Origin: Mycolicibacterium monacense
Lineage (GTDB): Bacteria > Actinomycetota > Actinomycetes > Mycobacteriales > Mycobacteriaceae
Direction: 5' to 3'
Length of the DNA stretch: 64,000 bases
NCBI RefSeq assembly: GCF_010731575.1
Contig: NZ_AP022617.1
Coordinates: 5,084,001-5,148,000, forward strand
Of this stretch, positions 43,905 through 52,138 are shown in pieces. A model generated the notes under the pieces. The model saw only the letters and a program-made list of their open reading frames with translations. It was not told the origin of the DNA and did no database searches. Position 1 is the stretch's first letter, and the number at the start of each line of letters is the position of its first letter. The translations under genes and the position numbers were made by a program.

Positions 43905-44576
43905 TCAGCCGGTGACGCTGGGCAGACCGACCCGTAGGGCGATGGCCTGCTTGATCCCGATGTCGGTGACGACGTCGGGCGGAGTGGGGTCACCGGGTGC
44001 GCTCTGGAATTCCAGCCGCGCGACCGCGGGTCCCTTGGTGAAGAGCAGCGCGGTGACGTCCTTGGCGCCGTCGGGCGAGGTCCCGACGATGACGGTGCCG
44101 TCGGTGCCGACCGGCGACGGCGCCGGTGGTCCGCCCGTGACGGTGGCGCCGATGGCGGTCAGGCTCGCGTCGAGCGCGGCCTTCGCTGCGGCCTCGTCCG
44201 GCAGGATCGAGATCGTCACACCGATGGCCCGGGTGTCGTCCTGGTTGACGAACAACGCCGAGATCCCCTTTCCGCCGCGCCGGTTGGGCACGGTCGAGCG
44301 GGTGACGAAGGTGTCGTAGGCGCTGTTGATGTCGGTCGGCTCGATGAGCAGGCGGGAGTAGTCGACGACGGCCGAGCTGTTCTCCTTCGGCGCCGAGGTC
44401 GGCGCGCTCGACTCGCTGGAGGAGGAGGTGGGCAGTCCCGGCGCCGACGGTGCCGGGGACGAATCGGTGGGGGTGCAACCGCTGAGTCCGATGGCGAGCA
44501 CCGCCGCGCCGATGGTCGTTCCGACGAAAGCCGACGTGTTCGCGAAGACCGACGATTTGGTGAACCTGCTGCGCAT
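43905..44576 (-). CDS. Putative lipoprotein
   Basis: 223 residues from ATG 44576. Signal sequence with lipobox 'AIGLSGC' (Cys about residue 34), then a Ser/Pro-rich linker and a globular domain with 'LLIEPTDINSAYDTFVTRS' and 'DVTALLFTKGPAVARLEF'. It resembles mycobacterial envelope lipoproteins in which such a domain follows a flexible linker. It is divergent from a TetR gene with an operator-like palindrome between them. Confidence 0.78.
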   Translation of the reverse strand: MRSRFTKSSVFANTSAFVGTTIGAAVLAIGLSGCTPTDSSPAPSAPGLPTSSSSESSAPTSAPKENSSAVVDYSRLLIEPTDINSAYDTFVTRSTVPNRRGGKGISALFVNQDDTRAIGVTISILPDEAAAKAALDASLTAIGATVTGGPPAPSPVGTDGTVIVGTSPDGAKDVTALLFTKGPAVARLEFQSAPGDPTPPDVVTDIGIKQAIALRVGLPSVTG

Positions 44577-44630
44577 GGATATCTGCCGAAGCCCCAATCG
44601 ATTTTGAAAGCTGAGAATACTGAGAATATA

Positions 44631-44647
44631 GTGGACAGAGTGTCCAC
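44631..44647. promoter_or_regulatory. Operator palindrome GTGGAC-N5-GTCCAC
   Basis: Perfect 6-bp arms with a 5-nt spacer, overlapping the probable GTG start of the TetR gene and following a -10-like AT-rich stretch TGAGAATATA. Fits autoregulation and control of the divergent lipoprotein. Confidence 0.6.
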
Positions 44648-45284
44648 AAATGACGGTACACGCGTTGCGCCGGGGCTGGCAATCGCCGCCACGGAGCCAC
44701 CGCGTCGCGGGCGGCCGCGCAATGCCGAACTGCGCGCGGCGGTGTTGCGGGCCGCCACGGATCTCGCGCTCGCCGGCGGTACCGGAGCGGTCAGCATCGA
44801 CGCGATCGCCAAACGCGCGGCGGTGAGCCGCACCACGATCTACAAGTGGTGGCCGTCGGCGGCGGCGATCGTGCTCGAGGGGCTGCTGGCGTCGATGCAG
44901 GGCTCCATCGTCCCGCCGACCGGCAGTGGCACCCGGGGTGCGCTCGACCATCAGGTGCGCGCGCTGAACGCCATCCTGGCCGACGCCACGACCGGCCCGC
45001 TGTTCCGGCGCGTCATCGCGGCTGCGGGGACGAACGGCGAGGTCGCCACCGCGCTGCTCGACCAGTGGCTGCTGCCGCGGCGCTCCGCGGTCACCGCCGT
45101 ACTGCTCGACGGCATCGCCACCGGCGAACTGCGCGGTGACCTCGACGTCGACGTCACCGTCGACGCGCTGTTCTCCCCGGCTTACTACCGCCTGATGTTC
45201 GGTATGCCGCCCCTCGACGAGACCGCGCTCACCGATCTGCTGGAGATGGTGTGGCGCGGGTGCGCACGCCCGGAACCCCGCTGA
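44640..45284 (+). CDS. TetR-family regulator
   Basis: 214 residues from GTG 44640; a TTG at 44604 is in frame but lies in the AT-rich promoter region. HTH 'VSIDAIAKRAAVSRTTIYKWWPSAAAIV' (about residues 54-81), with an RRGRPRN element before it. The start falls inside a palindrome, suggesting a leaderless or nearly leaderless transcript controlled by its own product. Confidence 0.83.
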   Translation: MSTNDGTRVAPGLAIAATEPPRRGRPRNAELRAAVLRAATDLALAGGTGAVSIDAIAKRAAVSRTTIYKWWPSAAAIVLEGLLASMQGSIVPPTGSGTRGALDHQVRALNAILADATTGPLFRRVIAAAGTNGEVATALLDQWLLPRRSAVTAVLLDGIATGELRGDLDVDVTVDALFSPAYYRLMFGMPPLDETALTDLLEMVWRGCARPEPR

Positions 45285-45285
45285 A

Positions 45286-46692
45286 TCAGCCGCGCCGCGG
45301 CACCAGGGCGCCGAGCAGCAGACCGGCGAACGGTATCGCGGCGAGCACCGCGCTCAGCGTCACGCTGCCGCCGGTCACCAGGGTGAAATTGCTCAGCACC
45401 AACCACATGCTGGCCACCAGCCCGGCACAGGCCAGGGCCGGTGCGATGCGGGTCTGCCAGAGCCGGCCGCCGGCATGTTCGCGATGGCGGGCGAAGTAGA
45501 CCAGCACGGCCACCGACGTGGTGAGCATCAACAGGACCATCCCGACGGTGGCGACGCCGGCCATGGAGCCGAAGACGCCGACGAGCGGGTCGACGCCCAG
45601 TACGGCGAGCACACCGACGATCACCGCGGCGGTGATCGTCTGCACGATCGACGAGAACGCCGGTGACCGGTGCCGGTCGTGCACACCGGCCAGGCGGCGG
45701 GGCAGCAGACCCTTGCCGGCGAGCGCGAACTGGTAGCGGGCGATCACGTTGTGGAAGGACAGCACGCAGGCGAACAGGCTCGTCAGGAGCAGCACGTTGA
45801 CGATGTCGCGGCCGATGCGGCCGAGTTTGCCGTCGGTGGTGTCGAGCAGCATGTTGCCCTCACCGTCGAGTGTGCGCTGCGCCACCTCGGTGACCTGGTC
45901 GGGTCCGATCGCCACCACGAACGCCCAGCAGGTCAGCGCATAGAACCCGCCGATGATGAGGACCGCGGCGTACGTCGCCCGCGGAATGGTCCGCTCGGGA
46001 TCGCGGGCCTCGTCGCGGAACACCGCGGTGGCCTCGAACCCGATGAACCCGGTCAGCGCGAACAGGACGGCGATGCCCACCGCGCCCTGGGTGAACGTCT
46101 GGGGCGCGAACGAGGTCAGCGTCAGACCGGCGGGGCCGGGGTCGGCGACGATCACCAGATCGAGCACCACCACGATGCCGATCTCCAGCGCCAGCGCGAC
46201 ACCGAGCACCTTCGCGCTCAGGTCGATGTGGCGGTAACCGAGCAGCGCGACGATCGCCAGCGTGCCGAACGCGTACACCGGCCACGGGACCTCCGGGCCG
46301 CCGTAGAACCGGACGGTGTCGCCGATCGCCCACCCGATGTAGCCGTAGATGCCCACCTGGATCGCGGTGTAGGCGATCAGCGCGACCGCGGCGATGCCGG
46401 TGCCGGGCCGTCGGCCGAGACCGAGGGTGACGTAGGAGAAGAACGCGCCCGCCTCCGGGACGAACGGCGTCATCGTCACGAACCCGACGCTGAACACCAG
46501 CAGGACCAGGGCGGCGATGACGAATCCGACCGGTGCACCCGCACCGTTGCCCAGGCCGATCGCCAGAGGCATGTTGCCGCCGATCACGGTCAGCGGTGCC
46601 GCGGCCGCGACCACCATGAACACCACCGCGACGGGTCCGAGGCGGCCCTCGAGCCGTTGCTTCCCGGCGGTGGGTGTGACGTCGGTGCTCAT
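45286..46692 (-). CDS. APC-family amino acid permease
   Basis: 468 residues. About 12 hydrophobic helices; 'PLTVIGGNMPLAIGLGNGAG', 'EAGAFFSYVTLGLGRRPG' and 'FIGFEATAVFRDEARDPERTIPRA' are APC amino-acid/polyamine transporter motifs. ATG 46692 overlaps the P1 peptidase stop (ATGA), so it is co-translated with the peptidase. Together they look like peptide or ester cleavage coupled to uptake of the released amino acid. Confidence 0.87.
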   Translation of the reverse strand: MSTDVTPTAGKQRLEGRLGPVAVVFMVVAAAAPLTVIGGNMPLAIGLGNGAGAPVGFVIAALVLLVFSVGFVTMTPFVPEAGAFFSYVTLGLGRRPGTGIAAVALIAYTAIQVGIYGYIGWAIGDTVRFYGGPEVPWPVYAFGTLAIVALLGYRHIDLSAKVLGVALALEIGIVVVLDLVIVADPGPAGLTLTSFAPQTFTQGAVGIAVLFALTGFIGFEATAVFRDEARDPERTIPRATYAAVLIIGGFYALTCWAFVVAIGPDQVTEVAQRTLDGEGNMLLDTTDGKLGRIGRDIVNVLLLTSLFACVLSFHNVIARYQFALAGKGLLPRRLAGVHDRHRSPAFSSIVQTITAAVIVGVLAVLGVDPLVGVFGSMAGVATVGMVLLMLTTSVAVLVYFARHREHAGGRLWQTRIAPALACAGLVASMWLVLSNFTLVTGGSVTLSAVLAAIPFAGLLLGALVPRRG

Positions 46693-47792
46693 CGGGCCTC
46701 CCGGGTGTGGCGCAGCGCCTGGCGGAACAGGTTGTGGTCGAGGGCGTGCGCGGTGCGTCCGTCGCGCCCGGTGACGGTGGTGGCCGCGACGACCGCGTTG
46801 ACGATCGCCTCTTCGGTGGCCTCGATGGTGAGGTCGAACAGCAGCGTCATCAGCTGCGGCGCGACCATCCGGACGGCGATCTCGGGGCGGTCGGTGCCGG
46901 TGTCCTCGTCCCATGAGTACGGCGGGATGCCGCGGTTGCCGGTCGAAAAGGCGAGCATCAGGTCGCCGCTGTACTGTTCGCCGCTGCCGCCGATCCTGCT
47001 CACCGCCAGCGCGGACCGCTGCGCGAGCCGGGTGCACTGGTGGGGCAGCAGCGGTGCGTCGGTCGCGACGATCACGATGATCGAACCCGAGCCGGGTTCG
47101 TACGCGACCGGCATATCCGGCAGCGGCACGGCGTCGGGGCCGATGATCTCGCCGACCGGGACGCCGTTGACGCGGAACCGTTCGCGGCGGCCGTGATTGG
47201 CCTGGACCAGCACACCGACGGTGTAGCGGCCCGCGGCCGTGTCGGCGACGCGCGACGAGGTGCCGATCCCGCCCTTGAAGCCGTGGCAGATCATGCCCGT
47301 GCCGCCGCCGACGTTGCCCTCGGCGACCGGGCCGTGGTTCGCCCCGGTCAGCGCGGCGTGAACGTGTTCGGCCCGCACGTGGTGGCCGTTGATGTCGTTG
47401 AGCACACCGTCGTAGGTCTCGCCCACCACGGGCAGCGACCAGTAGAGACCCTCGCCGCGGGCGGAGACCTGGGTGTCGACCAGCGCATCGCGCACCACCC
47501 CGACGCTGTGGGTGTTGGTCAGGCCGACCGCCGAGGTCAGCTCACCCGATTCGCGGACCCACTCCAGGCCGGTCATCTCACCGCTGCCGTTGAGTCGGTG
47601 CGCACCGGCGAAGACCGGTTCGGTCCAGATGTCGTCGTGGGGCACGACGACGGTCACGCCGGTGTTGACCGCGGGCGGGCCGGCCTGGTGCAGCGTCGTG
47701 TGCCCGACCCGCACGCCGGGGACGTCGGTGATGGCGTTGTGCGGACCGGTGGGGTGTTCACCGATCACGACGCCGAGGTCGCGCGTGCGCAT
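46689..47792 (-). CDS. P1-family (DmpA-type) aminopeptidase/esterase
   Basis: 367 residues. 'HNAITDVPGVRVGHTT' at the N-terminus, 'GNVGGGTGMICHGFKGGIGTSSR' region and the autoprocessing segment 'GSGSIIVIVATDAPLLP', in which Gly236-Ser237 is the likely self-cleavage site and Ser237 the N-terminal nucleophile, as in DmpA. These enzymes release N-terminal residues, including D- or beta-amino acids, from peptides or amides. Coupled to the amino-acid permease; divergent from a TetR gene. Confidence 0.87.
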   Translation of the reverse strand: MRTRDLGVVIGEHPTGPHNAITDVPGVRVGHTTLHQAGPPAVNTGVTVVVPHDDIWTEPVFAGAHRLNGSGEMTGLEWVRESGELTSAVGLTNTHSVGVVRDALVDTQVSARGEGLYWSLPVVGETYDGVLNDINGHHVRAEHVHAALTGANHGPVAEGNVGGGTGMICHGFKGGIGTSSRVADTAAGRYTVGVLVQANHGRRERFRVNGVPVGEIIGPDAVPLPDMPVAYEPGSGSIIVIVATDAPLLPHQCTRLAQRSALAVSRIGGSGEQYSGDLMLAFSTGNRGIPPYSWDEDTGTDRPEIAVRMVAPQLMTLLFDLTIEATEEAIVNAVVAATTVTGRDGRTAHALDHNLFRQALRHTREAR

Positions 47793-47820
47793 GACGCCTC
47801 CGGAAGTCGGGGTGGAGTTC

Positions 47821-47837
47821 TTTTCCTGTTCGGAAAA
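47821..47837. promoter_or_regulatory. Operator palindrome TTTTCC-N5-GGAAAA
   Basis: Perfect 6-bp arms, AT-rich relative to surroundings, in the divergent gap between the P1 peptidase/permease operon and the TetR gene. Confidence 0.6.
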
Positions 47838-47917
47838 TAATGAGGCCGGGGCGGCGGATGCGCAAGGGGAAGACTGATTCGGCGACAATCGGCGGTGACG
47901 GAAGGGGTCCCGACAAG

Positions 47918-48529
47918 GTGCCACGGCCCAACAGGCAGGCGGAACGGCGTGAGGAGATCCTCGACGCCGCGATCGCTCTGATCGAACGCCACGACCTCGC
48001 GACCTTGCGGATCGCGGACGTGGCCGCCGAACTCGGACTGACCGCCAACGCGGTGCGGTACTACTTCAAGGAGATGGACCAGCTGCTGTCCGAACTGGCG
48101 CTGCGGTCCGACACCCGCTTCTACGACGACCGGCTCGCCGTCGTCGAAAAGACCGCCGACGCGGGGGAGCAGTTGGCCAGGACCATCGCCGCCGGCCTGC
48201 CGACCGGTCCCGAGGACGCCGAATGGCGGTCCATCTGGCGGGCGGTGTTGGCTGCCGGATTCGAACTCGACCAGCGCCGCGACGTCCAGGAGATCTACCA
48301 CCGTCAGGTCGGCCTGTACGCGCGGATCCTCGCCGACGGTGAGCGCGACGGGGTGTTCCGACTCGGCTCGCCGGCCCACGACATCGCGATGACGTTGATG
48401 GCGATGGAGGACTACCTCGGCTACCGCATCGTCGCCCGCGACCCGCTGATGAGCCGGGAGACGGCCCTTCGGTTGATGCGCCAGTACGCCGAACTCGCCA
48501 CCGCGGCACACCTGCCGGACACCGTCTGA
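47918..48529 (+). CDS. TetR-family regulator of the peptidase/permease operon
   Basis: 203 residues from GTG 47918, which has GGAAGGGG about ten bases upstream; ATG 47858 and ATG 47840 are in-frame alternatives, the last lying only 2 bp from the operator. HTH 'LRIADVAAELGLTANAVRYYFKEMDQLL' (about residues 30-57); the segment before it begins 'PRPNRQAERREEILDAAIAL'. It has a divergent promoter with the DmpA-type gene and a palindrome at 47821-47837. Confidence 0.83.
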   Translation: MPRPNRQAERREEILDAAIALIERHDLATLRIADVAAELGLTANAVRYYFKEMDQLLSELALRSDTRFYDDRLAVVEKTADAGEQLARTIAAGLPTGPEDAEWRSIWRAVLAAGFELDQRRDVQEIYHRQVGLYARILADGERDGVFRLGSPAHDIAMTLMAMEDYLGYRIVARDPLMSRETALRLMRQYAELATAAHLPDTV

Positions 48530-48585
48530 CCGCCGTCTGGGATGAATCGGTCCGGGCCGAGCCGGGCCGCGCCTACAGTCGACAT

Positions 48586-48840
48586 ATGACGCATCCGATG
48601 CGACGGCTCCTCGTCGCGGCGCTGTCGGTGGCCGCGTTCACCGCGATGCCGGTGGCCGTCACCACCCTCGTCTCACCCGCCGTCAGCTCGGCCTGCCTGC
48701 CCGGCGAAACGGGCGTCACCAACGGGTGCGCGCCGTTCTGCCTGCCGGGCCGCGCGCTCGACACCAACACCGGGCTGTGCCTGCCCGTGCCGCCGCCCCC
48801 GCCCCCGCCACCCGGGGCCCCGATGTCGGTCACCGGCTGA
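48586..48840 (+). CDS. Small secreted Cys- and Pro-rich protein
   Basis: 84 residues. Signal peptide (MTHPMRRLLVAALSVAAFTA... to about residue 36), then a short Cys-containing region with four Cys ('SACLPGE', 'GCAPFCLPG', 'GLCLPV') and a run of Pro near the C-terminus. Likely an exported, disulfide-bonded surface peptide. Similar very small secreted proteins are common in mycobacteria; function unknown. Confidence 0.65.
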   Translation: MTHPMRRLLVAALSVAAFTAMPVAVTTLVSPAVSSACLPGETGVTNGCAPFCLPGRALDTNTGLCLPVPPPPPPPPGAPMSVTG

Positions 48841-48897
48841 CCGGACTTCGCGCCCCTGCTGTGCCGCGCCCGGAGCCGCTGGGCGACCATTGAGGGC

Positions 48898-49830
48898 GTG
48901 TATGACGAGGTCCCCTTCCACTCCCACGACTCCGGCTCGCACGATCCCGGTGAGGTCGGATCGCGCATCGATCCGGTGCTCGCGCGCAGCTGGCTGCTGG
49001 TCAACGGTGCGCACGGGGACCGGTTCGAGGCCGCGGTGCGCTCCCGCGCCGACATCGTCGTACTCGACATCGAGGACGCCGTGGCGCCCAAGGACAAGGT
49101 GCTCGCCCGCGACAACGTGGTGCGCTGGCTGGGGGCGGGTAACTCCGACTGGGTCCGGATCAACGGCTTCGGCACACCGTGGTGGGCCGACGACCTCGCC
49201 GCGCTGGCGGGCACCTCCGTCGGCGGGGTGATGCTCGCGATGGCCGAATCCGTCGACCATGTGAGCGAAACCGCCAAACGTCTGCCCGGCGTGCCGATCG
49301 TCGCGCTCGTGGAGACCGCCCGCGGTCTGGAGCGCATCACCGAGATCGCCGCGGCGAAGGGCACCTTCCGGCTGGCCTTCGGCATCGGCGACTTCCGCCG
49401 CGACACCGGCTTCGGCGACAACCCGGCCACGCTGGCCTACGCCAGGTCGCGGTTCACCATCGCGGCCAAGGCCGCCCACCTCCCCAGCGCGATCGACGGG
49501 CCGACGATCGGTTCGAGCGCGCTGCGGCTCATCGAGGCGACCGCGGTGTCGGTGGAGTTCGGGATGACCGGCAAGATCTGCCTGAGCCCCGAACAGTGCT
49601 CGGTGGTCAACGAGGGGCTCTCACCGTCACACGATGAGATCGCCTGGGCGAACGAGTTCTTCGCGGAGTTCGAGCGTGACGGCGGGGAGATCCGCAACGG
49701 GTCCGACCTGCCACGCATCGCACGGGCGAACAAGATCCTCGACCTGGCCCGCGCCTACGGCATCGTGGCCACCGAATTCGAGGACGAACCCGTGCACATG
49801 CCTGCGCCGTCGGACACCTACCACTACTGA
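48898..49830 (+). CDS. HpcH/HpaI aldolase / CitE-like lyase
   Basis: 310 residues from GTG 48898. TIM-barrel CitE family: metal-site 'VVLDIEDAV' (Asp57, Glu59, Asp60), 'VALVETARGLERI' and 'FGIGDFRRDTG'. The family cleaves or forms citryl- or malyl-like CoA thioesters; no citrate lyase alpha or ACP subunits are nearby, so a stand-alone CitE-like lyase or thioesterase role is more likely. A Ser/His-rich N-terminal extension of about 20 residues precedes the fold. Confidence 0.82.
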   Translation: MYDEVPFHSHDSGSHDPGEVGSRIDPVLARSWLLVNGAHGDRFEAAVRSRADIVVLDIEDAVAPKDKVLARDNVVRWLGAGNSDWVRINGFGTPWWADDLAALAGTSVGGVMLAMAESVDHVSETAKRLPGVPIVALVETARGLERITEIAAAKGTFRLAFGIGDFRRDTGFGDNPATLAYARSRFTIAAKAAHLPSAIDGPTIGSSALRLIEATAVSVEFGMTGKICLSPEQCSVVNEGLSPSHDEIAWANEFFAEFERDGGEIRNGSDLPRIARANKILDLARAYGIVATEFEDEPVHMPAPSDTYHY

Positions 49831-49889
49831 GTGGTTTGATTTCGCAACGGCACGTTTGAGACCTGCGTCACAGTGGTAAAGCCCGCGAC

Positions 49890-50369
49890 ATGGTGACACA
49901 TAACAGAAAGATCACGCCGGTTCTCGCCGCCGGTGCCTCCGCACTCGCCATCGCCGCCGCGCCGGCGCTCTTCGTCGTCGCTGCCCCGTCGGGCGGCTCC
50001 ACCATCACCTACACCGCCGGCGGCCCACCCGGCTGTGTCGACCCGTACGGCACCGGCTGCGGTGCCGTACCACCACCGCCGCCACCGGCGCCCGGTGTCT
50101 ACGTACCCCCGCCGCCCGGCGTCGCCGGTGCGATCCCGGGTGGTCCGGGTGGTGTGGCCGGTCCGCAGGGTGCCGCGGGTGCGATCCCGGGTGGTCCGGG
50201 TGGTGTGGCCGGTCCGCAGGGTGCCGCGGGTGCGATCCCGGGTGGTCCGGGCGGCGCGGCCGGACCTCAGGGCGCGACGGGGGCGATCCCGGGCGGACCT
50301 TCGGGCACCGCCGGTCCGGGCGGCGCCACCGGGTGCATCCCGGGCGTCGGCTGCGCCACCACGCCCTAG
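49890..50369 (+). CDS. Secreted collagen-like Gly/Pro repeat protein
   Basis: 159 residues. Signal peptide ends near 'ALFVVAAPS' (about residue 35); a short region with two Cys ('PPGCVDPYGTGC'), a Pro-rich linker, then four copies of a 17-residue unit of the type 'AGAIPGGPGGVAGPQGA', and a C-terminal pair of Cys ('TGCIPGVGCAT'). The Gly-X-Y-like composition recalls bacterial collagen-like surface proteins, though Gly spacing is not strictly every third residue. Cell-surface location is likely. Confidence 0.75.
   Translation: MVTHNRKITPVLAAGASALAIAAAPALFVVAAPSGGSTITYTAGGPPGCVDPYGTGCGAVPPPPPPAPGVYVPPPPGVAGAIPGGPGGVAGPQGAAGAIPGGPGGVAGPQGAAGAIPGGPGGAAGPQGATGAIPGGPSGTAGPGGATGCIPGVGCATTP
50127..50330 (+). 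repeat. 51-bp tandem repeat (four units) in the collagen-like gene
   Basis: Units begin at 50127, 50178, 50229 and 50280. Units 1 and 2 are identical over all 51 bases; units 3 and 4 diverge. This points to recent duplication and probable length variation between strains. Confidence 0.85.
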
Positions 50370-50372
50370 GCC

Positions 50373-51833
50373 TCAGGTCCCGCAGAAGGTGCGGTACCTG
50401 CCGAAGGCCTCGGGAGCCGGTTCCGCATAACGCTGGAGACCGGGCCGTTCGTCGAACGGCCCGGTCACCGCGTCGAGCAGGGTCTCGAACGGTTCCATAT
50501 CGCCCGCGGCGGCCGCGGTCAGCGCCTCCTCGACGAGGTGGTTGCGCGGGATGTAGACCGGGTTCACCCGGTCCATCGCGGCACCGTCGGGGCCCAGCGC
50601 GCGCCAACTGTCGAGCCACGCGTCGAAACCGGCGAGGTCGACGAACAACCCCCGCACGGGTTCGTTGTCGCCCCGGGCGGCGAGGCCGAGCGCGCGGAAG
50701 AACGACGTGAAGTCGATGTGGTTGTCCTGCAACAGTTTCAGTAGCTCGTCGAGCAGCGGGGCGACAGCGGGCCCGTCCACTCCGGTCAGGCCGAGTTTGG
50801 CCTGCATACCGGCTGTGAGTGCGCCTTCGTAGTGTCGGCCGAAAGCGCCGAGCGCGTTCTGCGCCAACGTGATCGCCCGGTCGATGTCGTCGTCGAACAG
50901 GGGCAGCAGCGTCTCGGCGAAGCGTGCCAGGTTCCACGCCGCGATCGAGGGCTGGTTGCCGTATGCGTAGCGGCCCCACGAGTCGATCGAGCTGAACACC
51001 GTCTCGGGGTCGTAGACGTCCATGAACGCGCACGGCCCGTAGTCGATGGTCTCGCCCGAGATCGTCATGTTGTCGGTGTTCATCACGCCGTGCACGAACC
51101 CCACGAGCATCCAGCGGGCGATCAACTGCGCCTGGGCCGAACAGACCGCCTCGAACAAACCCAGATACGGGTCGGCCGCCCCCGCAACCTCGGGGTGATG
51201 GCGGGCGATGGCGTGTTCGGCGAGTCGGCGCACCAGATCGGTGTCCCCGGTCACCGCGGCGTACTGGAAGCTTCCGACGCGCAGATGACTGCTCGCCACC
51301 CGGGTCAGCACCGCGCCGTCGAGCACGCTCTCACGCCGCACCGGCCGTCCGGTCGCCACCACGGCCAGCGACCGGGTGGTCGGGATGCCGAGGGCATGCA
51401 TGGCCTCGCTGACCAGGTATTCGCGCAGCATCGGGCCGACCGCGGCCAACCCGTCGCCGGCGCGGGCGAACGGGGTGTGCCCGGACCCCTTGAGATGCAC
51501 ATCGCGCATCCGGCCGTCACCGTCGACGAGCTCACCGAGCAGAAGCGCCCGGCCGTCGCCCAGCCGCGGCGCGAACCCACCGAACTGATGGCCCGCATAG
51601 GCCTGGGCGACCGGGGTGGCGCCGTCGGGAACCGAGTTGCCGACCAGCAGCCGTACCCCGTCGGGGGAGCGCAGCCAGTCGGCGTCCAACCCGAGACCCG
51701 ACGCCAACTCGTCGTTGAGCACGAGCAGCCGGGGATCGGGCGCCTCCTCGGCCTTCCAGCGGACCGCCATCTCCGGCAGTTCCCGCGCGAAGCGGCCGTC
51801 CAGGCTGAGGTTCGTCACAGGTGAGGCACTCAC
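50373..51833 (-). CDS. selO: SelO-family protein AMPylator (YdiU)
   Basis: 486 residues from GTG 51833. Pseudokinase fold: '[25 protein letters not shown]', '[18 protein letters not shown]', '[23 protein letters not shown]', '[28 protein letters not shown]'. SelO transfers AMP to Ser, Thr or Tyr of target proteins and is linked to redox stress. The C-terminus 'RTFCGT' has Cys at the position taken by Sec in some eukaryotic SelO, so no recoding is needed here. A 47-aa ORF lies 62 bp upstream on the same strand and is probably co-transcribed. Confidence 0.92.
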   Translation of the reverse strand: MSASPVTNLSLDGRFARELPEMAVRWKAEEAPDPRLLVLNDELASGLGLDADWLRSPDGVRLLVGNSVPDGATPVAQAYAGHQFGGFAPRLGDGRALLLGELVDGDGRMRDVHLKGSGHTPFARAGDGLAAVGPMLREYLVSEAMHALGIPTTRSLAVVATGRPVRRESVLDGAVLTRVASSHLRVGSFQYAAVTGDTDLVRRLAEHAIARHHPEVAGAADPYLGLFEAVCSAQAQLIARWMLVGFVHGVMNTDNMTISGETIDYGPCAFMDVYDPETVFSSIDSWGRYAYGNQPSIAAWNLARFAETLLPLFDDDIDRAITLAQNALGAFGRHYEGALTAGMQAKLGLTGVDGPAVAPLLDELLKLLQDNHIDFTSFFRALGLAARGDNEPVRGLFVDLAGFDAWLDSWRALGPDGAAMDRVNPVYIPRNHLVEEALTAAAAGDMEPFETLLDAVTGPFDERPGLQRYAEPAPEAFGRYRTFCGT

Positions 51834-51895
51834 CTCATCCAGACTACGGAGCCGAGCAGTCCGCACACGGACACCGGACGAGCGGTGACGCGCGC

Positions 51896-52039
51896 CTATT
51901 CAGCCGCGTCGCCCTGATCCTCCGCGTCGCGGATGCCTTCCGGCGGAGGGGTCGAATACCCGGGACTGGCGCTCGGCACCTGCCCTTCGGGGGTTCCCCC
52001 CAGCTGGGCGTCGTCTGGCGTCGGTTCCGGTGAGCTCAT
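51896..52039 (-). CDS. 47-aa acidic small protein upstream of selO
   Basis: ATG 52039 follows a strong GAGGAGG six nt upstream; TAG at 51896. The peptide is acidic and Pro-rich, from '[15 protein letters not shown]' to '[13 protein letters not shown]', with no hydrophobic segment, Lys or Cys. The dedicated SigF-like promoter and the good ribosome-binding site support real expression. It appears disordered; a stress-related binding peptide is possible. It is too short for routine gene calls and sits directly upstream of selO. Confidence 0.75.
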   Translation of the reverse strand: MSSPEPTPDDAQLGGTPEGQVPSASPGYSTPPPEGIRDAEDQGDAAE

Positions 52040-52075
52040 CAAATCCTCCTCGAGGGTTCGGGGTAGACCACAGAA

Positions 52076-52101
52076 CTACCCGGCGCATCACACCGGAAAC
52101 C
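52076..52101 (-). promoter_or_regulatory. SigF-type promoter for the 47-aa gene (and selO)
   Basis: Minus strand GGTTT (52101-52097), 15-nt spacer, GGGTAG (52081-52076), matching the mycobacterial SigF consensus GGTTT-N15-17-GGGTA. Predicted transcription start is near 52069, about 30 nt before the ATG at 52039. Confidence 0.65.
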
Positions 52102-52138
52102 GGCTTGGGCGAACCGCTCGGTGGGAACACTGACCGGG

